Positions 1 through 9,900 of a DNA stretch of 64,000 bases are shown here, piece by piece. The position numbers and the translations under genes were made by a program. Location of the stretch: assembly GCA_903926205.1 (NCBI GenBank), contig CAIYID010000033.1:1-64000 (forward strand). Direction: 5' to 3'. The DNA comes from an uncultured Bdellovibrionales bacterium (GTDB lineage Bacteria > Bdellovibrionota > Bdellovibrionia > Bdellovibrionales > Bdellovibrionaceae). Positions within the stretch are counted from its first letter, which is position 1. The number at the start of each line of letters is the position of its first letter. Below the pieces are notes generated by a model, which saw only the letters and a list, made by a program, of their open reading frames with translations, was not told the DNA's origin and searched no databases.

Positions 1-441
1 CTTGGCTTCCGCGTAAGTTCTATGCCAGCAAAAGGCAAACTCAGCGCAATTGCTCGGAAAAGGTATGGGCGGAGAAAAGATGATCGAAAGAAAGCCAGGA
101 AGGATTTATTTCAAGAACTTCGAACGACTGTTGCAGAAGATGCTTTGATCAAGTCGGATCAAAACCCTCATTATGTCTCTGATGTGCAAACGCATTTTCC
201 AAAGGCAAGACATGAAACTCACAAGGGCCGAAGAGGTTGTGTAGTAGGCCAGGGAGAATTGAAACGTGGTGGATTCGACCCGCTCTTTAGCTTGAATCAT
301 ACTTGCGCTATGCTTCGAGCCAATATCAATCGTTTATTCCGGCGAACTTGGTGCACAACAAAACGTCAGGATCGTTTAAGTTACCATATCGCCATCTATG
401 CTTTATTCCACAATTTAGTGCTGCTTCAATCGAATAAATAA
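1..441 (+). CDS. C-terminal part of an insertion-sequence-type transposase (5' end outside window)
   Basis: The reading frame is open from base 1 with no stop before the first ATG at 22, so the gene probably begins to the left of the window. About 147 codons are visible. The protein is very basic near residues 10-35 (runs of Lys/Arg). It ends in a block with the pattern F-x-LNHT-x-AM-x-R-x-N plus a Trp-containing basic stretch and a YHIAIY-x-LFHN ending. That resembles the C-terminus of DDE-type transposases in which a 'normal' His/Tyr-rich tail closes the catalytic core. The first catalytic residues cannot be seen. It is followed by a 300-base gap and then unrelated efflux genes, so it marks the edge of a possible mobile element. 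I could not identify the IS family and saw no terminal inverted repeat. Confidence 0.5.
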   Translation, partial: LGFRVSSMPAKGKLSAIARKRYGRRKDDRKKARKDLFQELRTTVAEDALIKSDQNPHYVSDVQTHFPKARHETHKGRRGCVVGQGELKRGGFDPLFSLNHTCAMLRANINRLFRRTWCTTKRQDRLSYHIAIYALFHNLVLLQSNK

Positions 442-747
442 AAATTGAAATTCCTGCCTTCGAACTAAATTAATAATTTTGTCTCGTGGAACTTGTTAAT
501 AGACCATAATCCAAGGACATCTGAATAATTTATGCGAAGAGTGGTGTCTCAGGAATATATCAGCAAGCTCTAAGTTATCACCATGATAGGGGGCCAGTTT
601 ATATTTTTTACAAAACCCCCTTTTTTTGATTTTAATGGCTTTGTTTACGAGATCTTCTGAAATTTAGTTAATTTATGCAAGGGTTAGCTTTTGCACTTAT
701 TTGAGTTGTCAGAAGAACCTAACTAAGATAAACAAACCGCAGAAATT
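442..747. other. Intergenic region between transposase remnant and efflux cluster
   Basis: No convincing gene is visible on either strand. The stretch is AT-rich. It contains one weak terminator-like hairpin (588-627, listed separately), and its last 100 bases must hold the promoter for the TolC-like gene at 748. No clear -35/-10 pair or IS end could be picked out by eye. Confidence 0.5.
588..627 (+). terminator. Possible rho-independent terminator
   Basis: AGGGGG at 588-593 can pair with CCCCCT at 616-621, with a loop of about 22 bases and a T tract at 621-627. The stem is short and the loop is long, so the call is weak. It would end transcription coming from the transposase-like gene and separate it from the efflux genes. 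Confidence 0.3.
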
Positions 748-2127
748 ATGAAGAAATTTGGTGGAGTTAATAATATGTTTTTTTGCACCCTGCTGATCAC
801 ATCTTTGATAACAAATGCGAGTGAAATTAAAAAAAATTCAGTTGAAAGCACAAAACCGACATCAGTCAACTCTCAGGTTTTAACGATCAAGTCGGCTGTT
901 ACTGCGGCCTTGGCTGATAATCCGAGCTTGAAAACAGCAAGAGAGAGAATTAAACAGTACGCCAGTTTGGTGAGTTTGACCCGTTCAAGTTTATTCCCAA
1001 ATATTGGTTTTACTGTCTCTGCGGGGAGCGCACAGGCCGCTTTGAATTCCGGAAATCCTCCGCTTTTTAATGGAACTACTTATAACACCTATAATTCAAC
1101 AATTTCACTCACGCAGCCACTCTATTATTTTGGTGCGTTGGACGCCGTTGACCAGTCAGATTACGAACGAAAGTTGAAGGTCACTGATCTGGAAGTGTCT
1201 GAACGAACAATCACAGTCCATGTGATAAATTCTTTTTATAATATAATTCTCAATGAACGACTCTTGATTAATTTATCGAAGAGCAAAGACGTTCTTAAGA
1301 GATCGCTCGAAACAACGATGTATCGCGAAAAAATTGGTCGAGCCCAACTTCTCGATGTCTTACAGGTAAAAACGCAAATCGCCTCCATTCAACCACAAAT
1401 TGAAAGCGCTCGAAATTCCTATGAAACCGCGGCCGCTCAATTGGCCTCATATATGGGAGTGAGTGGCAAGCAAACTGAAATAGCCATCAAAGGTCATTTA
1501 AAAACATTATTAATGAAAGATCTTGAGAATCACTTGGATTATAAAAATTATTATTTGCCAGAGTTAGAGGCGAACCGCTTACAGTTGTCGCAAATTGCTG
1601 ATGCGAAGAATGTTGATGCTGGAAAATATCTACCAAATTTAAAACTGACAGGAAATTATCTTTTTAATTCTTATACGGCTTCTGATTTGTATTCGTCGAA
1701 TAATAATGGTTGGAATGCGGCCGTCGTTTTGACGATTCCAATCTTTGAGGGTTTGGCTTCGCGATATGATTCCGCCAATTTTGCTTCTCAGGAATTACAA
1801 CTTTACAGCACACGAAAAGATTTAGAAAACACTCTCAATTTAACTCAAATTACCAGTAGAAAATCACTCGAGACCGCGGAGATTTCCTTAGTTTCTGCCG
1901 TCGAAGCTGATAAGTTGGCGCAGGAATCTTTGGCTGAAGCGACAAGGCAGTATAAATTAGCGACTATCGACTTTCTACAGTATCTGACAATTCAAAATAC
2001 GGCTCTTACTGCGGCATCGACTTTAGATCAAATTCGTTACAATGGCATTTCAGCCTGTGCCAATTATTTCGTGGCGTCAGGGCAACCGCTCAGTGTTTTG
2101 ATAGATGTTTTATCTGAAGGAGAATGA
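748..2127 (+). CDS. TolC-family outer membrane efflux protein (first copy)
   Basis: The 459-residue protein has an N-terminal hydrophobic segment (signal peptide, roughly residues 10-25). After it comes the long alternating helix/strand pattern of the OEP (TolC/OprM) family, for example the helical stretch around LDVLQVKTQIA and a repeat of the same architecture in the second half (around residues 380-440). TolC proteins trimerise in the outer membrane and form the exit duct for RND pumps. The start is uncertain. ATG 748 has a poor ribosome site but gives a Lys-rich n-region. ATG 775 has GGAG seven to eight bases upstream and would drop nine residues. The next gene starts right at the stop codon. 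Tandem RND pump genes follow at 3885, so this is probably one of the exit ducts of that pump system. Confidence 0.85.
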   Translation: MKKFGGVNNMFFCTLLITSLITNASEIKKNSVESTKPTSVNSQVLTIKSAVTAALADNPSLKTARERIKQYASLVSLTRSSLFPNIGFTVSAGSAQAALNSGNPPLFNGTTYNTYNSTISLTQPLYYFGALDAVDQSDYERKLKVTDLEVSERTITVHVINSFYNIILNERLLINLSKSKDVLKRSLETTMYREKIGRAQLLDVLQVKTQIASIQPQIESARNSYETAAAQLASYMGVSGKQTEIAIKGHLKTLLMKDLENHLDYKNYYLPELEANRLQLSQIADAKNVDAGKYLPNLKLTGNYLFNSYTASDLYSSNNNGWNAAVVLTIPIFEGLASRYDSANFASQELQLYSTRKDLENTLNLTQITSRKSLETAEISLVSAVEADKLAQESLAEATRQYKLATIDFLQYLTIQNTALTAASTLDQIRYNGISACANYFVASGQPLSVLIDVLSEGE

Positions 2128-2129
2128 AA

Positions 2130-2870
2130 ATGAATAAGTCTCTCAGTTTTTTACTAGTGATTTTACTTTCATTAGGGGCTCTTGCAGCAAAGAAAAAAAT
2201 AGTGAATACCGCGTCGGTTTCATCTGATGAAAACTACATTGTTCCGGTTCATGCCAGCGTGGTATCGATTGATTCTGAGGCAGTGTTGTATCAGCCGCGA
2301 GTGGTTGATTATGAGTTTTCCAGTTCAAATTGGACGCCAAATCAATTTTCTCGTCAAAGCATAATTAATTCCGATGCTAATTTTCAGGCGGGTGCTATTC
2401 CTCTGATTGGAATTAGTGAAATTTCATCATATAAGAGTTTTTTTAGTGGGGCTATTGAGAGAGTTTTGGGTTTGTCCTATTCTCAGCTAACTCGATCTGG
2501 CTCTTTTGATAACGGCACAAGCACTGTAGCCTCTCACGAATCTTTAAATGTTGTTTCTTTCAAATTAGGAGCAGCTTACCGATGGCCAGTGAGAAGCTTT
2601 CGAAGTCTTCAACCTTCTTTGGAGTTGGCGGCTTTACCAACCTGGATATCTAGTGAAAAATCGGTTTTTGAAAAAAATGGTGTGAGTGCTGTTGGAGTTA
2701 TTTTAGAGGCTAATTTGAAACTATTGTATTGCCCTGAATTTATGCAAAAAGGGGAATTGGGTCAAACAGGTGAGGGTTTTGGGCTGGGCTACATTTTAAC
2801 AAATGGAGCGGTTGGAGGTTCTGATCTTGGCGGCTCTGGTTTGCAAGCGATTCTGCGATTGGGTTTATAA
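2130..2870 (+). CDS. Secreted protein of unknown function, possibly outer-membrane
   Basis: The product is 246 residues long and starts with a clear signal peptide (MNKSLSFLLVILLSLGALAA). I chose ATG 2130 because GGAG lies seven bases upstream, whereas the ATG at 2124 overlaps the TolC stop with GGAG only one base away. The mature protein is rich in Ser, Gly and aliphatic residues and ends in alternating polar/hydrophobic segments (LQAILRLGL), compatible with a small beta-barrel or a periplasmic beta protein. It is translationally coupled to the TolC-like gene and precedes a marR gene, so it may be an accessory part of the efflux system. It shows no lipoyl or hairpin features of a membrane-fusion adaptor. 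I do not recognise the family. Confidence 0.6.
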   Translation: MNKSLSFLLVILLSLGALAAKKKIVNTASVSSDENYIVPVHASVVSIDSEAVLYQPRVVDYEFSSSNWTPNQFSRQSIINSDANFQAGAIPLIGISEISSYKSFFSGAIERVLGLSYSQLTRSGSFDNGTSTVASHESLNVVSFKLGAAYRWPVRSFRSLQPSLELAALPTWISSEKSVFEKNGVSAVGVILEANLKLLYCPEFMQKGELGQTGEGFGLGYILTNGAVGGSDLGGSGLQAILRLGL

Positions 2871-2910
2871 TGCGATCCTGATGTCAAATTGCAGAAATAT
2901 TGGATAATTA

Positions 2911-3432
2911 ATGAAGCTTGAACTTAAAAAAATTAAAACACCTAGAGCTCAAAATGTGGATCTTCATGAATCGGTGGCAGGACTCTTTATTAAGGTTGTT
3001 CCTCAGGCCATGCGGGTGTTTCGGGAAGAGATGCGCACACACCGAGGGGGAGATATCAGTGTTCCTCAATTTCGGGTTTTGGCACAATTATGGTTAGAGC
3101 CTGCAAGTAATAAGGATTTGGCTAGTCGACTCGGAGTGAGCGGTGCCGCGATGACTCGAATGGTGGACGCCTTAGTCAACGAAGATTTGGTGACTCGCCA
3201 TTTGAATAAAAAAGATCGACGCTCAATTTTCATTCGATTAACCAAAAAAGGGCAAACTCATTTTGAAAAAGTGAGAGAAGCTGCAATTCTTTCTTTAGCA
3301 GAAAGGCTACGGGATCTCGATAGTTCTATTGTCCACCAAATGGGAGAAGGACTTGGATTGGTTTTTAATGCTCTTAGTAAATTACAAGTTTCAAATTTTC
3401 GGATGACTTCTGATTCGTCTTTTGATCGCTAA
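2911..3432 (+). CDS. MarR-family winged-helix transcriptional regulator
   Basis: The 173-residue protein has the MarR layout: an N-terminal dimer helix, then a winged helix from about residue 50. The recognition-helix segment is NKDLASRLGVSGAAMTRMV and the wing contains the typical basic D-R-R-S (KKDRRSIFIRLT). MarR proteins bind palindromic operators as dimers and often repress neighbouring efflux genes until a small ligand binds. It lies between a TolC-like gene and the RND pump genes in the same direction, so local control of efflux is the natural inference. Its last 42 bases overlap the end of the convergent membrane-protein gene at 3391. No operator could be recognised with confidence. 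Confidence 0.88.
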   Translation: MKLELKKIKTPRAQNVDLHESVAGLFIKVVPQAMRVFREEMRTHRGGDISVPQFRVLAQLWLEPASNKDLASRLGVSGAAMTRMVDALVNEDLVTRHLNKKDRRSIFIRLTKKGQTHFEKVREAAILSLAERLRDLDSSIVHQMGEGLGLVFNALSKLQVSNFRMTSDSSFDR

Positions 3433-3723
3433 AAAAATATGTAATGGAAAAAGTATAAAAATTGCAACAATAAAAACCCCAGTCGAATAGGGTTTGTAGA
3501 GATCAGTTTCGCTGACCCCTAAGAACGCAATAGACAGTGAAAAGCAGAGTGTACCAAGCAGATGCACAGAGATAAAAAATCGCTTTAATGTTTTTGAAAA
3601 TTCTAATCCTTCAAATTCAACTATTCGTGACGCGCCAACAATAAAAAATATAATTGCAAAAGCTAACAATCCAACATTAGTCCAAAGAACTTCATGTGAT
3701 TTTCCATAGATCGAGAATTGCAT
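3391..3723 (-). CDS. Small integral membrane protein of unknown function
   Basis: The 110-residue product has about three to four hydrophobic segments (for example VLWTNVGLLAFAIIFFIVGA and STGVFIVAIFILFPLHIFL) and a basic C-terminus, so it should sit in the inner membrane. The start at 3723 is supported by GGAGG six bases upstream; the frame is open for another 23 codons upstream but that part has no such site. The 3' end overlaps the marR gene by 42 bases on the opposite strand. I do not recognise the family, and nothing else links it to efflux apart from its position. Confidence 0.55.
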   Translation of the reverse strand: MQFSIYGKSHEVLWTNVGLLAFAIIFFIVGASRIVEFEGLEFSKTLKRFFISVHLLGTLCFSLSIAFLGVSETDLYKPYSTGVFIVAIFILFPLHIFLAIKRRIRSHPKI

Positions 3724-3884
3724 TTTTTGCCTCCATAAAATTGGATCACTAAATAATATCCTGTTGACTGCAAAAGATATCCTGCAGAACACATGAGCTT
3801 GTCAACATAGCTAAACGAGGGCATGATGACTCGAATTAGGTCTTGAAGGAAAGAAGATCTGACTGTCTGGGAGGATAATTAGTC

Positions 3885-6800
3885 ATGAGTATATCTGAGA
3901 TCTCAATCCGCCGCCCTGTTTTTGCTTGGATGCTCATGTTTGGTTTGATTATTTTCGGTTGGATTTCTTTTCTAAGAATGGGCATTAGCAATATGCCTGA
4001 CGTTAATTTTCCCGTCGTCAATATTGCCTTACAATTAGATAATGCGGCTCCAGAAGTGATGGAGGCTAATGTTGTTGATATTATCGAAGACTCGATGATG
4101 GGGATCGAAGGCTTGAAAAGTGTCTTTTCAAGCACGAGTCAAGGAACGGCAAATATCACATGTGAATTTGAAATGAATCGTAATATTGATGTGGCAACAC
4201 AAGAAGTACAGAACCGAATTTTGCAGGTAAACAATCAGTTACCGTCACTTTTGTATCCACCGGTGATTTCTAAAACAAACCCAGAAGATCAACCCATTTT
4301 ATGGTTGATGGTCACTGCGGATGAAAACGTTTCTTTGCATGATCAGATGATCTATGCGCGCAACACATTGAAAAATCAGTTTTCAACCCTGGATGGCGTG
4401 GGTTCGGTGGTGTTGGCGGGTTATGTAGATCCGAATCTTCGAGTTTGGATCGATCGTTCCAAATTAAACAGTTATGAATTAACCTCCACAGATGTTGTTA
4501 GTGCCATACAGACTGAGCAAACCGAACAACCGGCTGGACGAATCGAAGCTCCTACAAATGAAATGAATGTGCGGGTGTTGGGCGAAGCTAATTCTCCTGT
4601 TGATTTTTCTAAGATTCGGATTAACTCCCGAGGCGGAGCAACGAATTATAATCCGATGTCCTTGGATAAGGTGGCAAAGGTTGAAGAGGGGATTTCTGAT
4701 CTTCGAGCGATCTCTCGTTACAATGGCAAAGTGGCTGTGGGTTTAGGAATTGTGAAGCAGCATGGGTCGAATGCGGTGAAGGTGGCTCAAGATAGTTATA
4801 AAAAAGTTGAGCTGGTAAGACCGAATTTGATGACGGGATATCATTTAGATGTGCGTCTGGATGCCACCAAGTTTATTCGCGAGGCTGTGTCGGAATTGAA
4901 TTTTGCTCTTTTGGTTGCCGCATTACTGACTTCAGTCGTGTGTTACTTGTTTTTGGGCTCCTGGTCTTCGACATTTAACGTTTTATTGGCCATTCCAACG
5001 TCCATCGTTGGGGCCTTCACAGCACTTTATTTTTTTGGATTTACTCTTAATACCTTCACTCTATTGGGTCTCAGTTTAGCGATTGGGATTGTGGTCGATG
5101 ATGCGATCATGATGTTGGAAAATATTGTGCGCCATCATGAAATGGGAAAAAATCGTCGGCAAGCCGCCTTGGATGGGTCCAATGAAATTTCCTTTGCCGC
5201 CATGGCAACGACCTTGGCGATTGCAGCGATTTTTATTCCCGTCATTTTTATGAAAGGAGTGGTCGGAGCTTTTTTCTATCAATATGGTATTACCGTCACT
5301 GTCGCTGTTTTTCTATCTTTGTTAGAGGCGCTCACACTCACTCCCATGCGATGTGCCCGATTTTTACATTCAGCGAAGACCAATCCGACCCTTTTGATTC
5401 TGTGGATGGATAAAAGAATGGAGCGAATTTCTCACTCTTATAAAAAAAGTCTTGAACTGGTTCTTCGTCACCGGTGGATGGTTATATTTATTTCAATTGG
5501 ATTATTTTTTGCTTCGTTGGGCTTTGTGAGTACGCTCAGAAAAGAACTTATTCCTTCGCAAGATCAATCTTATTTTTTACTGAATTTGAAAACTCCGGTG
5601 GGAAGCTCAATGTCCTTCACTGATAAGGTTTTTCGTCAAGCGGAGGCTTATTTGAAATCAGTCCCAGAAGTGACTGATGAATACTCCACTATTGGAAATT
5701 ACGTTCATAATAATATCGTCAACGCCGGAACGATCTACGTCATTCTAAAAGAAGCCAAAGAACGTCGTCTCACTCAGTTGGAAGTGATGGATAAGGTCCG
5801 TCTTGAGCTTCGAGCCCTTTTGCCCGGTACAGAGATCTTTACGCAGGATTTGTCTGTTTCTGGATTTAGTGCAAGTCGAGGTTTTCCTGTGGAGTTCGTG
5901 CTGGAGGGACCTAACTGGGAAAAGCTTCAAGAGTATTCGCTGCAAATCATAGAGGCTCTAAAAAAGAGCCAACTGATTGATGACGTGAATGTCGACTATC
6001 AGGAAGGAATGCCAGAAATTCGAATTGTTCCTGATCGTGAAAAGACAGCCGCGCATGGTGTTTCGATTGCGGCATTAGGAACAGAGATTGGAAATTTGAT
6101 TGGTGGCCAGATTTTTTCATCGAGCACGCAATATCCTAAAGAGGGTCATCGTTATTATATCCGCATTAGAACTCCCAATGAACAGCATAGCAGCATTGAA
6201 GATTTTAAGGCTTTGAAAATTAGAAATAATCGAGGGCAACTCGTTCCTCTTTTGGAAACCAGTGATGTGATACTGACAAAAGCACCCCAAGTGATTTCAC
6301 GCTTTAATCGGCGCAGAGCTATTCCGGTTTATGCCAATATAATAGCCGGTAAGTCTCAACAAGAAGCTCTCAATTTTGTCGAAGAAACGAGTAAGAAAAT
6401 TTTGCCTCCGGGCTATAATGTAAAAATAACGGGAAGTGGCAATGCCTTTAGAGAAGCTTTTGATGGTTTAATTTTTGCTCTTATTTTCGGAATCGCTGTG
6501 GCCTACTTAATTTTAGCCTCCCAGTTCAATAGTTTTATTCATCCCATCACTATTTTGATGGCGTTGCCATTTAGTTTGACTGGAGCCCTGTTGGCCCTGG
6601 CGGTGACGCACCAGTCGCTTAGTATTTTTAGTATGATTGGGCTGATTCTTTTGATGGGTATTGTGAAAAAGAACTCCATTTTGTTGGTGGATTTTACAAA
6701 TCAACGTCGGGCGGAGGGCTCCTCCGTCAGTGAAGCCCTTTTAGAAGCATGTCCGGTGCGTTTACGGCCTATTTTGATGACCTCTGTTGCAACTGTTGCT

Positions 6801-6980
6801 GGCGCTATTCCTGAGGCTTTTAATTTTGGCCCGGGCTCAGAAACAAGGATTCCCATGGCGATTTCGATCATTGGTGGGGTAACAATTTCGACCTTTCTGA
6901 CTCTCTATGTGGTTCCTTGTGTCTATAGTTTGTTTGCAAAATGGGAACGACCCGAAGTTGAAGAGGTGGTCACGGCATGA
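3885..6980 (+). CDS. RND (HAE1-type) efflux pump permease, first of a tandem pair
   Basis: The 1031-residue protein matches the usual length of AcrB/MdtB-type inner-membrane pumps. It opens with the family N-terminus SISEISIRRPVFAWMLM, followed by the first porter domain and a block of transmembrane helices. The proton-relay Asp-Asp pair sits in IGIVVDDAIMM, and the partner Lys in GIVKKNSILLVD in the second membrane block. These residues are those needed for proton-driven drug export in the family. GGAGG lies ten bases before the ATG. The last four bases overlap the next pump gene (ATGA), so the two are translated together. This is the arrangement of MdtB-MdtC, which work as a heterotrimer; a mixed trimer here is inference. 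No adaptor protein gene accompanies it. Confidence 0.95.
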   Translation: MSISEISIRRPVFAWMLMFGLIIFGWISFLRMGISNMPDVNFPVVNIALQLDNAAPEVMEANVVDIIEDSMMGIEGLKSVFSSTSQGTANITCEFEMNRNIDVATQEVQNRILQVNNQLPSLLYPPVISKTNPEDQPILWLMVTADENVSLHDQMIYARNTLKNQFSTLDGVGSVVLAGYVDPNLRVWIDRSKLNSYELTSTDVVSAIQTEQTEQPAGRIEAPTNEMNVRVLGEANSPVDFSKIRINSRGGATNYNPMSLDKVAKVEEGISDLRAISRYNGKVAVGLGIVKQHGSNAVKVAQDSYKKVELVRPNLMTGYHLDVRLDATKFIREAVSELNFALLVAALLTSVVCYLFLGSWSSTFNVLLAIPTSIVGAFTALYFFGFTLNTFTLLGLSLAIGIVVDDAIMMLENIVRHHEMGKNRRQAALDGSNEISFAAMATTLAIAAIFIPVIFMKGVVGAFFYQYGITVTVAVFLSLLEALTLTPMRCARFLHSAKTNPTLLILWMDKRMERISHSYKKSLELVLRHRWMVIFISIGLFFASLGFVSTLRKELIPSQDQSYFLLNLKTPVGSSMSFTDKVFRQAEAYLKSVPEVTDEYSTIGNYVHNNIVNAGTIYVILKEAKERRLTQLEVMDKVRLELRALLPGTEIFTQDLSVSGFSASRGFPVEFVLEGPNWEKLQEYSLQIIEALKKSQLIDDVNVDYQEGMPEIRIVPDREKTAAHGVSIAALGTEIGNLIGGQIFSSSTQYPKEGHRYYIRIRTPNEQHSSIEDFKALKIRNNRGQLVPLLETSDVILTKAPQVISRFNRRRAIPVYANIIAGKSQQEALNFVEETSKKILPPGYNVKITGSGNAFREAFDGLIFALIFGIAVAYLILASQFNSFIHPITILMALPFSLTGALLALAVTHQSLSIFSMIGLILLMGIVKKNSILLVDFTNQRRAEGSSVSEALLEACPVRLRPILMTSVATVAGAIPEAFNFGPGSETRIPMAISIIGGVTISTFLTLYVVPCVYSLFAKWERPEVEEVVTA
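5073..5125 (+). repeat. 53-bp block identical to 8171-8223 in the second pump gene
   Basis: These 53 bases are identical, including third codon positions, to 8171-8223, although the two pump genes differ clearly elsewhere. The block encodes the proton-relay helix with the Asp-Asp pair. It could reflect strong selection, but identity at synonymous sites points to local gene conversion. Confidence 0.85.
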
Positions 6981-9900
6981 GTCTTTCGGATATTTCTATT
7001 CGGCGACCGGTGTTTGCCTGGATGCTCATGGTGGCGCTCATTCTTTTTGGAGTGATCTCTTTTCAACGATTAGGAATAAGTCAACTTCCTGACGTCGATT
7101 TTCCTGTAGTGAATGTATCCATTGGTCTTCCAGGTGCGGCACCTGAAGTGATGGAACAACAAGTGATAGATCCCATTGAAGATGCGGTGATGGAGATAGA
7201 TGGAATTCGAAATGTCACGTCCTCCTCCTCTCAATCCTCTGGAAATGTTTCAATTGAATTTGAACTCAATCGGGATATCGATGAATCGATGCAGGAAGTT
7301 CAGTCAAAAATTAATCAAGTAAAAAATTTGCTGCCAAATACGATCACGCCGGCCACTTTAAGAAAAATCAATCCTGAAGACCAACCGATTTTGTGGGTGG
7401 CTCTGACTTCAACTGAACCAAATGAAAAAATCATCGATTTAATGATTTATGCAAGAAATGTTTTGTATGATCAATTTGCGACTATTCCTGGGGTTGGCAA
7501 TGTGGCTATGGGCGGATATGTGGACCCAGCATTAAGAGTTTGGGCTGATGTGAATAAGATGGATGCTCATGAAATCGCTTCAAGCGATTTGATTCAATCG
7601 ATTCTTGATGGTCACACAGAAATTCCGAGTGGTCGAATAGAAAATAAAGATCAGGAGTTCAATGTTCGTATGATGGGAGAGGGGACTTCTCCACAATCAT
7701 TCTCAAATATCATGATTAACACCCGGACCAATATTGGTCCGACGACTCGTAATGTACGTTTAGGAAGTGTTGCGGACATTGAAGAAGGTTTGATAGATGT
7801 TCGGAAGATTTCTCGCTTCAATGGAATTAGAGCTGTCGGCTTAGGTATTGTTAAACAGCATGGTTCTAATGCTGTTGCCGTGGCGAAACTTGTTCGTGCC
7901 AAATTAGAGCAGCTAAGGCCACAGATTCCAGCTAAATATAAACTTGACGTAAGAAGTGATAATACAAAATATATTCAGCAATCAGTGGATGAGCTTTTAC
8001 GAACCTTATTCTGGTCAGCTCTACTGACCTCTTTGGTTTGTTATTTGTTTCTTGGATCCTGGACTTCAACTGTGAATGTATTAATGGCCATTCCCACCTC
8101 TATTATTGGGGCGTTCACGGCATTTTATTTTTTTCATTTCACCTTGAATACCTTCACTTTGCTGGGATTGAGTTTAGCGATTGGGATTGTGGTCGATGAT
8201 GCGATCATGATGTTGGAAAATATCGTGCGTCACCGTGAAATGGGCGAGAGTAAAAAATTGGCGGCACTCAAAGGCGCTAATGAAATTTCTTTCGCGGCCA
8301 TGGCGGCAACGATTGCGGTCGTTGCTATTTTCTTGCCTGTTGTCTTTATGAAAGGAGTCATTGGTCGCTATTTTCTTCAGTACGGTTTGACGGTGACTGT
8401 GGCGGTTTTACTTTCTTTGCTTGAGGCCTTAACTTTAACACCGATGCGCTGTTCTCGGTATCTCAACGTAAACCTCCATCCGAAGGGTCTTGCGGGAATT
8501 GTCGAACGATTCTTTCGTCGTTTAGCTGAGATTTATTGGCGAATATTATCGGTTCTTTTGAATTTTCGTTGGATCACTTTATTTGTCGCACTTCTGATGT
8601 TTACAGGAAGTATCTTCTCTGCAAAAAAATTAAATTCTGAAATGATACCGGGGCAAGATCAATCCTTGATGCTTTACCGATTTAAATTACCTACAGGAAC
8701 TGCCTTGCCGGTGACTAATGCGAAAATAACTCAAGTAGAACAATATCTTTTACAGCAACCTGAAGTGACAGGAGTTTTTTCTGCCGTTGGCGGGTTTGGT
8801 GGAGACTCGGTGAACCAAGGAAATGCTTTTGTTACTTTGGTAGATAAAAATAAAAGGAAATTGTCTCAGGCGGATTTAATAAAAAAATTTCGCACAGAAC
8901 TTCGAGAAAAAGTTAAAGGCATGGAGATCGTCGTTCAAGACATGTCCACTCGAGGCTTTTCGACCGGTCGTGGATTTCCGGTCGAGTTTATTATTCAAGG
9001 TCCAAATTGGGAAAAATTAAGAGAACTCACTGAAGATGTGGTTGATGCTTTGAATGACACTGATTTTGTGACAGAAGTGAACACGGATATTCAAAAAGAA
9101 AACCTAGAAGTTCAAATTACACCAAATCGTCCACGGTTAGCCCAAGCTGGAGTGTCCTTAAATACCGTGACATCAGTCGTGAATGCCCTCGTTGGCGGAG
9201 CCATTTTAAATGGAAAAACCATGTACCCGAAAGACGGTCATCGTTACGCTATTGAACTTAGGCTCTACGAAAATCAACGGCAAACGGTGACGGATCTGGC
9301 GCGTATAAAAATTCGTAACAATCGCGGCGAGGTGATTCCTCTTAAACAATTGGTGAATATTAATTTGAAACCCAGCTTAACTTCGATTTCCAGATTGAAT
9401 CGATTTCGTTCAATTAAAATATACGGAAATTTAGGAAATAATGTTTCTCAACAAGAGGCCATGAACAAAACTGAAAAACTTGTGCGAGGGATGTTGCCCT
9501 CAGGCTATTCCATCTTGCTAACAGGTTCCTCGCAAAGTTTTAAAGAGTCGATGCAAAGTTTATTGTTTGCGATGGGTCTTGGTTTGCTTGTTTCTTATAT
9601 GGTGTTGGCTTCTCAATTTAATAGTTTTATTCATCCCGTGACGGTGTTGATGGCCTTGCCTTTTAGTATTTCAGGAGCTTTTCTTGGGTTATTGATTTTT
9701 AATCAGAGCATCAATATCTACAGCATGATCGGTTTTATTTTATTGATGGGAATTGTTAAAAAGAACTCGATTTTATTGGTGGACTTTACCAATCAAAAGC
9801 GCGCAGAAGGTTTAGGCGTAAGAGAGGCTCTTTTGCAAGCTTGTCCTGTGCGCCTTCGCCCGATCATTATGACTTCCGTGGCAACAGTGGCCGGAGCGAC

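Noticed and set aside
3836-4135. Minus-strand frame inside the first RND gene
   Set aside because: It lies wholly opposite a clear pump coding region and shows no protein family features.
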